Shown here one piece after another: positions 26,986 through 36,029 of a stretch of 64,000 nucleotides of DNA. The translations under genes and the position numbers were made by a program. The notes beneath the pieces were generated by a model. It searched no databases, was not told where the DNA came from, and saw only the letters and a list, made by a program, of their open reading frames with translations. Position 1 is the stretch's first letter. Every line of letters begins with the position of its first letter. Source of the DNA: Streptomyces reniochalinae (GTDB taxonomy: Bacteria; Actinomycetota; Actinomycetes; Streptomycetales; Streptomycetaceae); the NCBI RefSeq assembly GCF_003323735.1, contig NZ_QOIM01000032.1, forward strand, positions 62,001 to 126,000, given 5' to 3'.

Positions 26986-28167
26986 TCACAGGGCGAGCAG
27001 CTCCTTGGTCGTGATGGTGAGTAGCTCGGGTCCGCCGTCCGCCTGCGGGCGGACGACGAGCGTGTCGTCGATCCGGACGCCGCCCCGGCCCGGGAGATGA
27101 ACCCCCGGTTCGACGGTGACCGGCACACGAGCGTCAAGTTTACCCACGGCCTCCGGCGACAGCCGAGGGTCCTCACCGATTTCCAGCCCCACACCGTGCC
27201 CCGTCGACTCTCCGAGCGCCGCACCGTGCCCTGCGGCGCCCAGCACCTGGCGGGCCGCACGGTCCACCTCGCGGCACTCGGTCCCGGGGCCCAGGGACTC
27301 CCGCGCAGCCCGCTGAGCGGCGAAGACGACGTCGTACAGCTCGACCTGCCAGGCGTCGGGCGCGGTCCCGATCACGAACGTGCGACCGATCTGACAGCGG
27401 TATCCGCGATAGCGCGCCCCCAGGCGTACCGAGAGGAAATCGCCCTCCTCCACCCGCCGGTCCGTCGGCCGGTGCCCCGGCAGCCCCGAGTTCGGCCCCG
27501 TGGCCACCGACGTGGGGAAGGCGGCGCCCTCGGCCCCGTGGTCGATCAGCCTGCGCTCCAGCTCCAGCGCCAGGTGCCGCTCCGTACGCCCCACCAGGAT
27601 CGACTCCAGCAGCTCGCCGAGGGCCTGGTCGGTGATCTCCGCGGCGACGCGCAGCGCGGAGATCTCCTCCTCGTCCTTGACCACCCGCTGCTGCTCCACG
27701 ACCAGGCCGAGGTCGGCCAGGTGCACCGAGGGCGCGGCGGCGGTCAGCGCACGGTGTCTGGCGACCGTCAGATGGTGCTCCTCCACGGCGAGCGCGCGGG
27801 CGCCGCCGCGCTCGGCGAGCGAGGCGGCGACCACCGCGGCGTCGCCACGGGTACCGCCTTGCGCCTCCTCCCCCGTCTCCGCCGCCGACGGTGCCCCCAG
27901 GGGCCCGCCCGGCACGTCCAGGGTGATCTCTTTCAGGTCGTCGGCCGGGTGCGCGCCGTTGGCGGGGCCCTGACCCGGGGTCGAGACGAGGGTGTCCCGG
28001 CCGTCGGGGCCGAGCAGCAGCACGCTGCCGGGCGCCGCACGGCCGGTCAGATAGCGGACGTTGGCGGGGCGGGAGATCAGCACCGCGTCCGCGGGACCGT
28101 CGTGGGCGGTGCTCGCCGCACAGCGGTCGCGCAGCCGGGCGCGGCGGGACACATGCACCTCGGACAT
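26986..28167 (-). CDS. M24-family aminopeptidase P / Xaa-Pro dipeptidase homologue with altered metal site
   Basis: 393 residues; N-terminal creatinase-like domain, then a pita-bread M24 domain from about residue 165 (VVKDEEEISALRVAAEITDQA). Of the five usual metal ligands, His324 (STGHGVGLEI) and Glu353 (TVEPGVHLP) remain, but the two Asp positions read Arg248 (FLSVRLGARY) and Gln259 (YRCQIGRTF), and the last Glu is Asp (VRIDDT). So a classical two-metal centre cannot form, and the protein may be inactive or use a different mechanism. From memory the streptomycete relatives are also altered here. Located upstream of efp, where pepP-type genes commonly sit. Confidence 0.85.
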   Translation of the reverse strand: MSEVHVSRRARLRDRCAASTAHDGPADAVLISRPANVRYLTGRAAPGSVLLLGPDGRDTLVSTPGQGPANGAHPADDLKEITLDVPGGPLGAPSAAETGEEAQGGTRGDAAVVAASLAERGGARALAVEEHHLTVARHRALTAAAPSVHLADLGLVVEQQRVVKDEEEISALRVAAEITDQALGELLESILVGRTERHLALELERRLIDHGAEGAAFPTSVATGPNSGLPGHRPTDRRVEEGDFLSVRLGARYRGYRCQIGRTFVIGTAPDAWQVELYDVVFAAQRAARESLGPGTECREVDRAARQVLGAAGHGAALGESTGHGVGLEIGEDPRLSPEAVGKLDARVPVTVEPGVHLPGRGGVRIDDTLVVRPQADGGPELLTITTKELLAL

Positions 28168-28283
28168 ATGCCGAGGGTACGCAGCGCGGGGCGCGCGGGC
28201 CGCCCGGACACGGCCGTGCGGGCGAGGCGGATTGCGATTGTCGGGTCAGCCGAGGGTCGTTCCGGGACGGCGGCGCGCGCCGG

Positions 28284-29348
28284 TCACCAGCTCACCGGGC
28301 TGGCGAGGCTGCGCGCGACGACGTTGTCGAGCATCTGCGCCGTGCTCGCGATGTCCTGGCGCGAGTTGTCGATGATCGGCAGCCCCGAGCTGTACCAGCC
28401 CGCCATCCGGCCGTGGATGTGGGCCACCTCCTCGTCGGCCAGGCGCCGGTTGCCGCTGCGCTGCGCGTTGCGCTCCAGCACGATGTCCAGCCCCGGCAGC
28501 AGGACCACGGGGATGAGCCCGGGGCCCACGTGCCTCTTCCAGCCGCCGAGGCCGATGACGGGCCAGTCGGGGAAGACCGCGTCGTCCAGAATGCAGGAGA
28601 TGCCGTTGGCCAGGAAGTTACGGGCGGCGAAGCCGCAGGTGCGGCGGGCGAGGCGGTACTGCGCCTCGGAGTTCTCGTTCCAGCCCGTCTGGGGGTCGGA
28701 GAAGCCGGAGCGCACCCACTCGCGCACGTCGTCGAGGCTGATGTGGGAGGTGGGCACCGCGCGGTGGTCGGCCCAGTACCGCGCGACCGTGGTCTTGCCC
28801 GCGCCCGCCGGACCGATGAGCAGGACCGCTACGGCGGCCCTGGTGGCGTCCAGCTGGGCCGGGGTGGCGTCCGGCGCGGGTATCTCGACCGGCGCCCCCG
28901 GCCCCAGTCTGACGTGGCCGGTCGCCTCGGCCGGGGGCATGCTGCCGCCCGGCTGCGCGGGCGGACCCGCCGGAGGCGCGGGGGCGGACTGCGGCTGAGC
29001 CGGAAGAGGCTGCTGCGGGTGCTGGGGGTGTGGCTGGGGCTGGGACTGCGGCTGGGGAGGCGCCGATGGCTGGAGCGGCGGTTGGTGCGGTGGCTGCTGA
29101 GGAGGGTGGGGCGGCTGGGGGGCAGACCCCTGGCCCGGGCCCGGCGGCGGGCCCGGCGGCTGCGGCTGCGGCTGCGGCTGGGAAGGCTGCGGATGCGACT
29201 GGGGCTGGTGAGGGTGTGGTGGCGGGACCTGCGCGTGGGAAGGCCGCGGGGAGAAGCCGGCCGCCGCGAGACCGCCCGGCGACGGCGCGGGGACGGGCCA
29301 CTGCGCCCCGAAGCCTGGCTGGGCGCCTTGGGCACCGCTGTGCTGCAT
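28284..29348 (-). CDS. Pro/Gln-rich protein with C-terminal P-loop kinase-like (AAA_33 / zeta-type) domain
   Basis: 354 residues in two clearly different parts. Residues 1-140 are almost entirely Pro, Gln, His and Ala (runs such as QPQSHPQPSQPQPQPQ). Residues 165-354 are a P-loop domain with VAVLLIGPAGAGKTTVARYW (Walker A), SHISLDDVREWVRSGF, FLANGISCILDDAVFPD and RNAQRSGNRRLADEEVAHIH, resembling small-molecule or toxin-type kinases of the AAA_33/zeta group. Substrate unknown. It lies between aroB and the pepP-like gene on the same strand, 220 bp after aroB. The tail composition suggests a disordered, possibly interaction-driving region. Confidence 0.8.
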   Translation of the reverse strand: MQHSGAQGAQPGFGAQWPVPAPSPGGLAAAGFSPRPSHAQVPPPHPHQPQSHPQPSQPQPQPQPPGPPPGPGQGSAPQPPHPPQQPPHQPPLQPSAPPQPQSQPQPHPQHPQQPLPAQPQSAPAPPAGPPAQPGGSMPPAEATGHVRLGPGAPVEIPAPDATPAQLDATRAAVAVLLIGPAGAGKTTVARYWADHRAVPTSHISLDDVREWVRSGFSDPQTGWNENSEAQYRLARRTCGFAARNFLANGISCILDDAVFPDWPVIGLGGWKRHVGPGLIPVVLLPGLDIVLERNAQRSGNRRLADEEVAHIHGRMAGWYSSGLPIIDNSRQDIASTAQMLDNVVARSLASPVSW

Positions 29349-29568
29349 CCGGACCCCAACTCCGTCTCAAGGTGTGCGAGCGTCGCAGCGCAACGCCCGG
29401 TGTGATGCTGTGCGTTCGGCTACTGACGGTACCGTCCCCGGCCGCCCCTGTGGGAACGGCCGGGTCCGCTCCCGAGTGCCCGACGCACCCAGGCCGCCCG
29501 GCGGTTCCCTCCCCAAGGCCGCGGGCCGCCCGGGAGAAGCGGCCTGCCCGCCCGGCCGACGGCGCTGC

Positions 29569-30669
29569 TCAGGCGGCGATCTCGGCGTGCGCGGCCAGCA
29601 GCATCGCCGGGTCGGGGCTCTCCAGTACGGCCGGCTTGGCGAGCCCTTCGAGGACGATGAAGCGCAGCCGGTTGCCCCGCGACTTCTTGTCGACCTTCAT
29701 CGTCTCCAGCAGCTTGGGCCACTGGTCGCCACGGTAGGTGACGGGCAGCCCGACCGACTCCAGCACCGCGCGGTGCCGGTCGGCGGTCGCGTCGTCGAGC
29801 CGGCCGGCGATCCGGCCGAGCTCGGCGGCGAAGACCATGCCCACCGAGACGGCCGCGCCATGCCGCCAGTTGTAGCGCTCGTTCTTCTCGATGGCGTGCC
29901 CGAGCGTGTGCCCGTAGTTGAGGATCTCCCGGCGGCCCGACTCCTTCAGGTCCTCCGAAACGACCTCGGCCTTCACCCGGATCGAGCGTTCGATCAGCTC
30001 CGCGGTGTGGTGGCCCTGAGGCGTCCTGGCCGCCTGCGGGTCGGACTCGATCAGCTCCAGGATGGCCGGATCGGCGATGAGGCCCGCCTTGATGATCTCG
30101 GCGAGACCGCTGACGTAGTCGTGGACGCCCAGCGACTCCAGCGCCGCCAGGTCGCACAGCACCCCGGCGGGCGGATGGAAGGCGCCCACCAGGTTCTTGC
30201 CCTCGGCGGTGTTGATGCCGGTCTTGCCGCCCACCGCCGCGTCCACCATGCCCAGCACCGTCGTGGGCACGGCGACCCAGCGCACCCCGCGCAGCCACGT
30301 CGCCGCCACGAACCCGGCCACGTCCGTGGTGGCCCCACCGCCGACACCGACGATCACGTCGGTGCGGGTGAAGCCGGTCTGCCCCAGCGCCTTCCAGCAG
30401 TAGGCGGCGACCTCGGCGGTCTTGGACTCCTCCGCGTTGGGCAGCTGGACGGCGATGACCTCGTAGCCCTGCTCGGCGAGGTCCTCGCGCAGCGCCTCAC
30501 CGGTGGAGGCCAGCGCCTCGGGGTGCAGGACGGCGACGCGCTGCGCTGTCGAGCCGATGAGCTGGGGAAGCTCGCCGAGGAGCTGCCGGCCGACGAGCAC
30601 GTCGTAGGGGGAGGTGCCCGCCGAGCCGCCCACGGTGATGCGGGCTACGGACGGGTGAGGGGTGGTCAT
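29569..30669 (-). CDS. aroB: 3-dehydroquinate synthase
   Basis: Second step of the shikimate pathway, NAD- and metal-dependent. 366 residues with [21 protein letters not shown] (NAD site), [20 protein letters not shown], the metal ligands in [11 protein letters not shown] and [12 protein letters not shown], and [13 protein letters not shown] 30669 overlaps the aroK stop by 4 bp (ATGA), which fixes the start. End of the aroC-aroK-aroB operon. Confidence 0.98.
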   Translation of the reverse strand: MTTPHPSVARITVGGSAGTSPYDVLVGRQLLGELPQLIGSTAQRVAVLHPEALASTGEALREDLAEQGYEVIAVQLPNAEESKTAEVAAYCWKALGQTGFTRTDVIVGVGGGATTDVAGFVAATWLRGVRWVAVPTTVLGMVDAAVGGKTGINTAEGKNLVGAFHPPAGVLCDLAALESLGVHDYVSGLAEIIKAGLIADPAILELIESDPQAARTPQGHHTAELIERSIRVKAEVVSEDLKESGRREILNYGHTLGHAIEKNERYNWRHGAAVSVGMVFAAELGRIAGRLDDATADRHRAVLESVGLPVTYRGDQWPKLLETMKVDKKSRGNRLRFIVLEGLAKPAVLESPDPAMLLAAHAEIAA

Positions 30670-31199
30670 CGCTGGTTCTCCGGCTGGGTGGACGGGAGCT
30701 GAAGGGCGGCGAGGATCTCGTCGGCGACCTGCTCGGGCGTACGGTCCTGAGTGCTGACGACGACGCGGGCCACCTCGGTGTACAGCGGCCTGCGCTCCTC
30801 CATCAGCGTGCGCCACTGCCGGCGGGGGTTGATCATGAGCAGCGGCCGTGCGGCGTCCAGGCCGACGCGCTTGACGGCCTCGGAGACGTCCATCTCCAAG
30901 AAGGCCACCGGCTGCCCGGCCAGCAGCGCCCTGGTCTCGTCCGCCAGCACGGCGCCGCCACCGAGGGCGAGGACGCCGGTGTGCTCGGCGAGCGCGGTGC
31001 GCACGGCGGCCCGCTCCAGCTCGCGGAAGTGCGGCTCGCCCTCGTCGAGGAAGATCTCCGAGATCGGCTTGCCCGCCGCCTCGACGATGTCCTGGTCGGT
31101 GTCGCGGCAGGTCACTCCCAGGCGCTCGGCCAGCACTGCGCCGACCGTCGACTTTCCGGCCCCCATGGGGCCGACGAGCACCACCGCGGGGCCACTCAC
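30666..31199 (-). CDS. aroK: Shikimate kinase
   Basis: Phosphorylates shikimate with ATP. 177 residues; P-loop [20 protein letters not shown], shikimate-binding [11 protein letters not shown] and ALGGGAVL, and the lid [21 protein letters not shown] 31199 overlaps the aroC stop (GTGA) and its own stop overlaps aroB, so all three enzymes are translationally linked. Confidence 0.97.
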   Translation of the reverse strand: MSGPAVVLVGPMGAGKSTVGAVLAERLGVTCRDTDQDIVEAAGKPISEIFLDEGEPHFRELERAAVRTALAEHTGVLALGGGAVLADETRALLAGQPVAFLEMDVSEAVKRVGLDAARPLLMINPRRQWRTLMEERRPLYTEVARVVVSTQDRTPEQVADEILAALQLPSTQPENQR

Positions 31200-32380
31200 T
31201 TGATCTCCAGGGAGTCGAGGTAACCGCGCACGTTGCGGCGCGTCTCCGCCACGCTGTCGCCGCCGAACTTCTCGGCCACCGCGTCCGCCAGCACGAGCGC
31301 CACCATCGCCTCGGCGACGATCCCCGCCGCCGGCACCGCACACACGTCCGAGCGCTGGTGGTGGGCCTTGTCCGGCTCGCCGGTGCGGACGTCGACGGTG
31401 GCCAGCGCGCGCGGCACGGTCGCGATCGGCTTCATCGCCGCCCGCACGCGCAGCAGCTCGCCGGTGGACAGGCCGCCCTCGGTGCCACCGCTGCGGCCCG
31501 AGGCGCGGCGGATGCCGTCGGGGGTGGCGAGGATCTCGTCGTGCGCCGCGGAGCCCGGCACCCGCGCCAGACCGAAGCCGTCACCCAGCTCGACGCCCTT
31601 GATCGCCTGGATGCCCATGAGCGCCCCGGCCAGCCGCGCGTCCAGGCGCCGGTCCCAGTGCACGTGCGAGCCCAGTCCGACGGGCACGCCGTGCGCCACG
31701 ACCTCCACCACGCCGCCCAGCGTGTCACCGTCCTTGTGTGCCTGGTCGATCTGCGCGACCATCGCCTCGCTCGCGTCGGCGTCCAGGCAGCGCACCGGGT
31801 CGGCGTCCAGCCGCGCGACGTCCGCGGGCTGCGGGACCGTGCCGTAGGGCGCCTTGGCGGCGCCCAGCTCCACCACGTGCGAGACGAGTTCGAGGCCTGC
31901 CGTCTCGCGGAGGAAGGACCGGGCCACGGTGCCGAGCGCCACCCGGGCCGCGGTCTCGCGCGCGGACGCGCGCTCCAGGATCGGGCGGGCCTCGTCGAAG
32001 CCGTACTTCTGCATCCCGGCCAGGTCGGCGTGGCCGGGGCGGGGACGGGTCAGCGGAGCGTTGCGGGCCAGCTGCTCCAGCTCGTCGGCCTCGACCGGGT
32101 CGGCCGCCATCACCTTCTCCCACTTGGGCCACTCGGTGTTGCCGATCATGACCGCGACCGGCGAGCCGAGGGACCGCCCGTGGCGTACGCCGCCGAGGAA
32201 GGTGACCTCGTCGCGTTCGAACTTCATGCGGGCGCCGCGGCCGTAGCCGAGGCGGCGGCGCGCCAGCTCGTCGGCGACCATGTCCGTGGTCACCGGGACG
32301 CCGGAGGGGAGGCCCTCCAGCGTCGCCACGAGTGCGGGGCCGTGCGACTCCCCGGCGGTCAGCCAGCGCAACCTGCTCAA
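31196..32380 (-). CDS. aroC: Chorismate synthase
   Basis: FMN-dependent last step to chorismate. 394 residues, the usual actinobacterial length. Signature sites [29 protein letters not shown] and [19 protein letters not shown], plus [14 protein letters not shown] near the end. The start is TTG 32380, giving [14 protein letters not shown] with GAGGAGC just upstream; no ATG or GTG fits the conserved N-terminus. Separated from aroE by 173 bp without a visible gene. Confidence 0.97.
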   Translation of the reverse strand: MSRLRWLTAGESHGPALVATLEGLPSGVPVTTDMVADELARRRLGYGRGARMKFERDEVTFLGGVRHGRSLGSPVAVMIGNTEWPKWEKVMAADPVEADELEQLARNAPLTRPRPGHADLAGMQKYGFDEARPILERASARETAARVALGTVARSFLRETAGLELVSHVVELGAAKAPYGTVPQPADVARLDADPVRCLDADASEAMVAQIDQAHKDGDTLGGVVEVVAHGVPVGLGSHVHWDRRLDARLAGALMGIQAIKGVELGDGFGLARVPGSAAHDEILATPDGIRRASGRSGGTEGGLSTGELLRVRAAMKPIATVPRALATVDVRTGEPDKAHHQRSDVCAVPAAGIVAEAMVALVLADAVAEKFGGDSVAETRRNVRGYLDSLEIK

Positions 32381-32553
32381 CGGTGCTCCTCTCGGCCGCC
32401 GTGCGGCCCGTCCTCTTTCCTGGGAGCGATCCTCCCATGCCGGTGGCGAGGGCCTGCTCCCGTGCCCACCCTCCGGACGGACCCCGGTTCGCACCCCCGT
32501 TCGCACCCGGTGCGGAAGCGGGGGACGGAGTGCGGCGGGCCGTCCGGGTGCCG

Positions 32554-33390
32554 TCAGACGGCGCGGGAACGGAGCTCGGCCTCGCCGGCGGCCCGCATCG
32601 CGGCCAAGGGCGCGGGGCGGCCCGTCATCTGCTCCACCTGGAGCACCGCCTGGTGGACCAGCAGGTCGAGGCCGCCGATGACGGTGCCGGGCCAGGCGGC
32701 GGCCAGCGCCGTGGGCCACGGGTCGTAGAGGACGTCGAAGAGGGTGCCGCCGGACGCGGGGACCGCCTGGGCGAGCCCGTCCGTCGCCCCCGCCGGCGTC
32801 GTGGAGATCACCAGCGGCGCCCGCAGCCCCTCGGCGGCCCGCGCCCAGTCCGCCGTCCGCACGGCCACCCCGAGCCGCTCGCCCCAGCCGTGCATCTCGC
32901 GGGCCCGCTCCTGGCTGCGGACGTAGGCGGTGACCTCGCCCTCGCAGACGCGGGAGAGGGCGGCCAGCGCGGAGGAGGCGGTGGCTCCGGCACCCAGCAC
33001 GGCGGCGGACTCGACACTGTCGATGCCGCGCTCGTGAAGCGCGGCGACCAGGCCGGGGATGTCGGTGTTGTCGCCGTGTCCGCGTCCTTCGCCGGTGAAC
33101 ACGACCGTGTTGACGGCCTCCACCGAGGCGGCCGTCTCGGTGACCTCGTCGAGCAGCGGCAGCACGGCCCGCTTGAGCGGCATGGTGAGCGACAGACCCG
33201 CCCACCGCGCGTCCAGACCGGCGAGGAAGCCCGCGATGCCCTCCTCGTCGACCTCGTACCTGCCGTAGGTCCACGCGTCGAGCCCGAGCTCCGCGTAGGC
33301 CGCCCTGTGCAGCACCGGCGAGAGGGAGTGGGCGATCGGGGAGCCGAGGACCGCGGCGCGGGTGGCGGTCTCGGGAACGGGGTGGGGCAT
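32554..33390 (-). CDS. aroE: Shikimate dehydrogenase
   Basis: Reduces 3-dehydroshikimate with NADPH. 278 residues; substrate-binding [19 protein letters not shown] (Ser-x-Ser), catalytic Lys in [16 protein letters not shown], Asp in GDNTDIPG, and the NADP-binding [16 protein letters not shown]. The Rossmann loop lacks the NRTx motif of E. coli AroE (reads [11 protein letters not shown]). ATG 33390 lies 15 bp after mltG. Confidence 0.95.
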   Translation of the reverse strand: MPHPVPETATRAAVLGSPIAHSLSPVLHRAAYAELGLDAWTYGRYEVDEEGIAGFLAGLDARWAGLSLTMPLKRAVLPLLDEVTETAASVEAVNTVVFTGEGRGHGDNTDIPGLVAALHERGIDSVESAAVLGAGATASSALAALSRVCEGEVTAYVRSQERAREMHGWGERLGVAVRTADWARAAEGLRAPLVISTTPAGATDGLAQAVPASGGTLFDVLYDPWPTALAAAWPGTVIGGLDLLVHQAVLQVEQMTGRPAPLAAMRAAGEAELRSRAV

Positions 33391-33405
33391 CAGCCGCCGC
33401 TCTCC

Positions 33406-35400
33406 TTACTTCTTGCGCTGTTCCTTGTTGAAGTCTTCGACGTTCTTGCGGTGCTCGCTCGGGTCGTCGGTGAAGCGGGTGTCCCCCCGCTTGACCGTGA
33501 CGAAGTACAGCCAGTCACCCGCGGTCGGGTCGAGGGCGGCCGTTATCGCCTGGTGACCGGGGTTGCCGATCGGCCCCGGCGGGAGCCCCTTGTGCAGATA
33601 GGTGTTGTACGGCGAGGGGTACTTGGTGTCGGCGACAGAGGTGTTCAGCGTGGAGCGGCCCATCGCGTAGTTGATCGTCGAGTCGAAGCCGAGGGCCATG
33701 TCCTTGTCGAGGCGGTTGTAGATGACCCGGGAGACCTTGCCGAACTCGTGGTCCTCCTGCGCCTCGGCCTGCACGAGCGAGGCGATGGTGATGATCTCCT
33801 CCGGCGTTTTGCCCGCCTTCTTCGCCTCGTCCTGGAGCCCGGTCTTGGCGTACTCGGCCTCCGCGCGGTCGACCATCTTGCGGAGCACGTCCTTGGGGGT
33901 GCTGTCCTTGCCGACGCTGTACCTGGAGGGGAAGAGGAAACCTTCCGGCTTGCCGTGTGCCCACTTGGGCAACCCGATGTCGCCCGAGGCGGCCGCCTTC
34001 TTGGTGGTGCCCTCGTCGACGTCGAGCTTCTTGTCGATCTCCTCGTAGATCCTCTTCGCCCGCCAGCCCTCGGCGATGATGAGGCCGTTCTGGCTCGCCG
34101 GGTCGCGCATCATCTCCACGGCGCCGGCCCCGGACATCCTCTTGCGGAGGGTGTAGGTGCCGGCCTGGATGCTCTTGCCGTCCGCCGCCTCCACGAACGC
34201 CCCGGCGCTCTTGACCACGCCTGCCTTGCGCAGCACCTGGCCCATCTCGGAGAGCGAGGCTCCCTCGGGGACGTCGACCATGACCTCGCCCGATCCCTTG
34301 CCCGCGTAGTCGGGGGCGGGGGCGAAGTGCGACTGGTAGAAGTCGTAGCCGACATAGCCGAGGACACCGACGCCGGCGATGAGGGCCGCGGAGATGACCA
34401 GGGCGCAGCCGCGGCCGCGCTTGGCGCCGCTCCCGCCCCGGCGCCCCCTTCGGGGGCCCGCGTCGCCGTCCGCGTCGTCCTCGTCCCAGGCGCCGTCGGG
34501 ATCGTCGTCGTCGCGGTCCAGGAAGAAGGCGCGCTCGCCCTGGTCGGGGCCCGGGTCCCAGCCGGTTTCCGGGTCGGCGCCGGTGCCGGGGGCCGCCGAG
34601 GGGCCGGGAGTGGGGCCGCCCTCGTGCGGGTGCTGCGGGGGCACGGCTTCGGTCCGGTAGCCGTACGGCGCGGGGGTCTCGCCCGTGTGTTCCCCTGCCG
34701 GATAGGCACCCGCCGGGTACTGGCCCGTGGCGTACTCGCCGGTCGGGTACTCACCAGTGGAGTACTCGCCCGGGGCGTACCCGCCCGAGGAGTACTCGCC
34801 GACCGGGTACTCGCCCGAGCCGTACCCCTGCGCCGGGTACTGGCCGGTGTGCGGGCCTCCGGCCGGGTACTGGCCGGTCGCGTACTCACCCGACGGGTAG
34901 CCGACGGTGCCGTACTCCCCTGACGGGTACTCCCCCGTGCCGTATGCCCCTGCCGCGTACCCGCCCGCCGGGTATCCGCCCGTGGAGTACTCCCCGGAGG
35001 GGTACTCACCCGCCGCGTACCCGAGGGCGCCGTACTCCCCTGACGGGTACGCGCCCGTCGGGTAGGTGCCGGTGGCGTACTGCCCGGTGCCGTAGGGATC
35101 CCCGGCCTGACCAACCTGGTGGTGTCCTCCGGTGTCGGTGTACGACGCGGGGGCGTAGTGCTGCCCGTGCCCCTGCGAGGCGTACGGATCGTGCTGGGGA
35201 TCGAACCAGCCGCCGTCGCCGTACTGCTGCGGGTACTGCTGTTCGTATTGCTGTTCTGCGTACTGCTGCTGCGCGTACTGCTGCTCGGGGTGGGGCGAGG
35301 GCTGGTTCCAGCCACCGGGGTATCCGGGCTGCTGATCCCCGTAGAGAGGGTCGTCAGGGTCCCACGCTTGGGAGCCCTGTCCCGGGCCATACTCAGTCAT
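33406..35400 (-). CDS. mltG: MltG-type endolytic transglycosylase with long repetitive cytoplasmic region
   Basis: Cuts nascent glycan strands and ends peptidoglycan polymerisation. 664 residues against about 340 in E. coli. The first 330 residues are cytoplasmic and low-complexity: a Tyr/Gln-rich part, then 27 GxYxx pentapeptides (106-240), an acidic segment and a basic [12 protein letters not shown] patch before the single transmembrane helix (332-353). The extracellular part has a LysM-like [21 protein letters not shown] and the YceG core [26 protein letters not shown]; the second of the two glutamates seen in E. coli (ASIVEKE) is kept, the first is Gln. ATG 35400. In the aroE-ruvX cluster. 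Confidence 0.93.
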   Translation of the reverse strand: MTEYGPGQGSQAWDPDDPLYGDQQPGYPGGWNQPSPHPEQQYAQQQYAEQQYEQQYPQQYGDGGWFDPQHDPYASQGHGQHYAPASYTDTGGHHQVGQAGDPYGTGQYATGTYPTGAYPSGEYGALGYAAGEYPSGEYSTGGYPAGGYAAGAYGTGEYPSGEYGTVGYPSGEYATGQYPAGGPHTGQYPAQGYGSGEYPVGEYSSGGYAPGEYSTGEYPTGEYATGQYPAGAYPAGEHTGETPAPYGYRTEAVPPQHPHEGGPTPGPSAAPGTGADPETGWDPGPDQGERAFFLDRDDDDPDGAWDEDDADGDAGPRRGRRGGSGAKRGRGCALVISAALIAGVGVLGYVGYDFYQSHFAPAPDYAGKGSGEVMVDVPEGASLSEMGQVLRKAGVVKSAGAFVEAADGKSIQAGTYTLRKRMSGAGAVEMMRDPASQNGLIIAEGWRAKRIYEEIDKKLDVDEGTTKKAAASGDIGLPKWAHGKPEGFLFPSRYSVGKDSTPKDVLRKMVDRAEAEYAKTGLQDEAKKAGKTPEEIITIASLVQAEAQEDHEFGKVSRVIYNRLDKDMALGFDSTINYAMGRSTLNTSVADTKYPSPYNTYLHKGLPPGPIGNPGHQAITAALDPTAGDWLYFVTVKRGDTRFTDDPSEHRKNVEDFNKEQRKK
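34681..35085. repeat. 27 tandem 15-bp units in mltG (GxYxx pentapeptides)
   Basis: 405 bp encoding residues 106-240 of MltG. Every unit fits Gly-x-Tyr-x-x or a close variant ([20 protein letters not shown] and so on), with no indel of the period across 27 units. Codon use varies between units, so the repeat is old or selected at protein level. Confidence 0.9.
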
Positions 35401-35531
35401 CGATCCCCTTGAGACGCGAGGCGGCAGCCGGGCCGCGTGCCGGGCGTCCGGGTCGGAACCGGCCGGGGCGTGTGCGGCACGCGTGAGGATGCGGCGGCTG
35501 CCGTGTCGCGCGGAACGTTACCGCACCGCGA

Positions 35532-36029
35532 TCAGACAACCACTTCGACGCATTGCCCCGGCGGCCCTCCCGAGCTGCGCTCCGTCTCCAGCGCGTTCTG
35601 CAAGATCACCACGGCCGCCGCCTGGTCGATGCGTGAACGCCCCTTCCTGGAGCTGACTCCCGAGGCCCGCATGCCCGCCGCGGCGGTGACCGTGGAGAGG
35701 CGTTCGTCCACGAGCCGCACCGGGACCGGTGTGATGTTTTTCGCCAGCTGCTCGGCGAACGCGCGCACCTTCGCCGCCGCGGGGCCCTCCCCGCCGCTGA
35801 GCGAACGGGGCAGCCCGACGACGACCTCCAGTGGCTCGTACTCCTCGGTCAGCACGGCCAGCCGCCGCTGCGCCGCCGGCACGTCCTTGCCCGGCACCGT
35901 CTCGACGGGGGTCGCGAGGACCCCGTCGGGGTCGCTGCTCGCGACCCCGATCCGGGCGTCACCGACGTCGACGGCGAGCCGCCTGCCGCGCCGGAAGGAC
36001 GCCGCGGCACCGGGGTCCACCGCGTCCAT
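35532..36029 (-). CDS. ruvX: Putative Holliday junction resolvase / pre-16S rRNA nuclease YqgF
   Basis: RNase H-fold nuclease thought to act in 16S rRNA 5' maturation. 165 residues; LAVDVGDARIGVASSDPDG with the first Asp, VVVGLPRSLSGGEGPAA, VRLVDERLSTVTA and the final SRIDQAAAVVILQNAL Asp are present. ATG 36029 shares one base with the alaS stop (TGATG), so it is coupled to alaS. Confidence 0.95.
   Translation of the reverse strand: MDAVDPGAAASFRRGRRLAVDVGDARIGVASSDPDGVLATPVETVPGKDVPAAQRRLAVLTEEYEPLEVVVGLPRSLSGGEGPAAAKVRAFAEQLAKNITPVPVRLVDERLSTVTAAAGMRASGVSSRKGRSRIDQAAAVVILQNALETERSSGGPPGQCVEVVV

Noticed and set aside
34681..35085. CRISPR-like array
   Set aside because: The regular 15-bp period is coding sequence for pentapeptide repeats in MltG, with no spacers.
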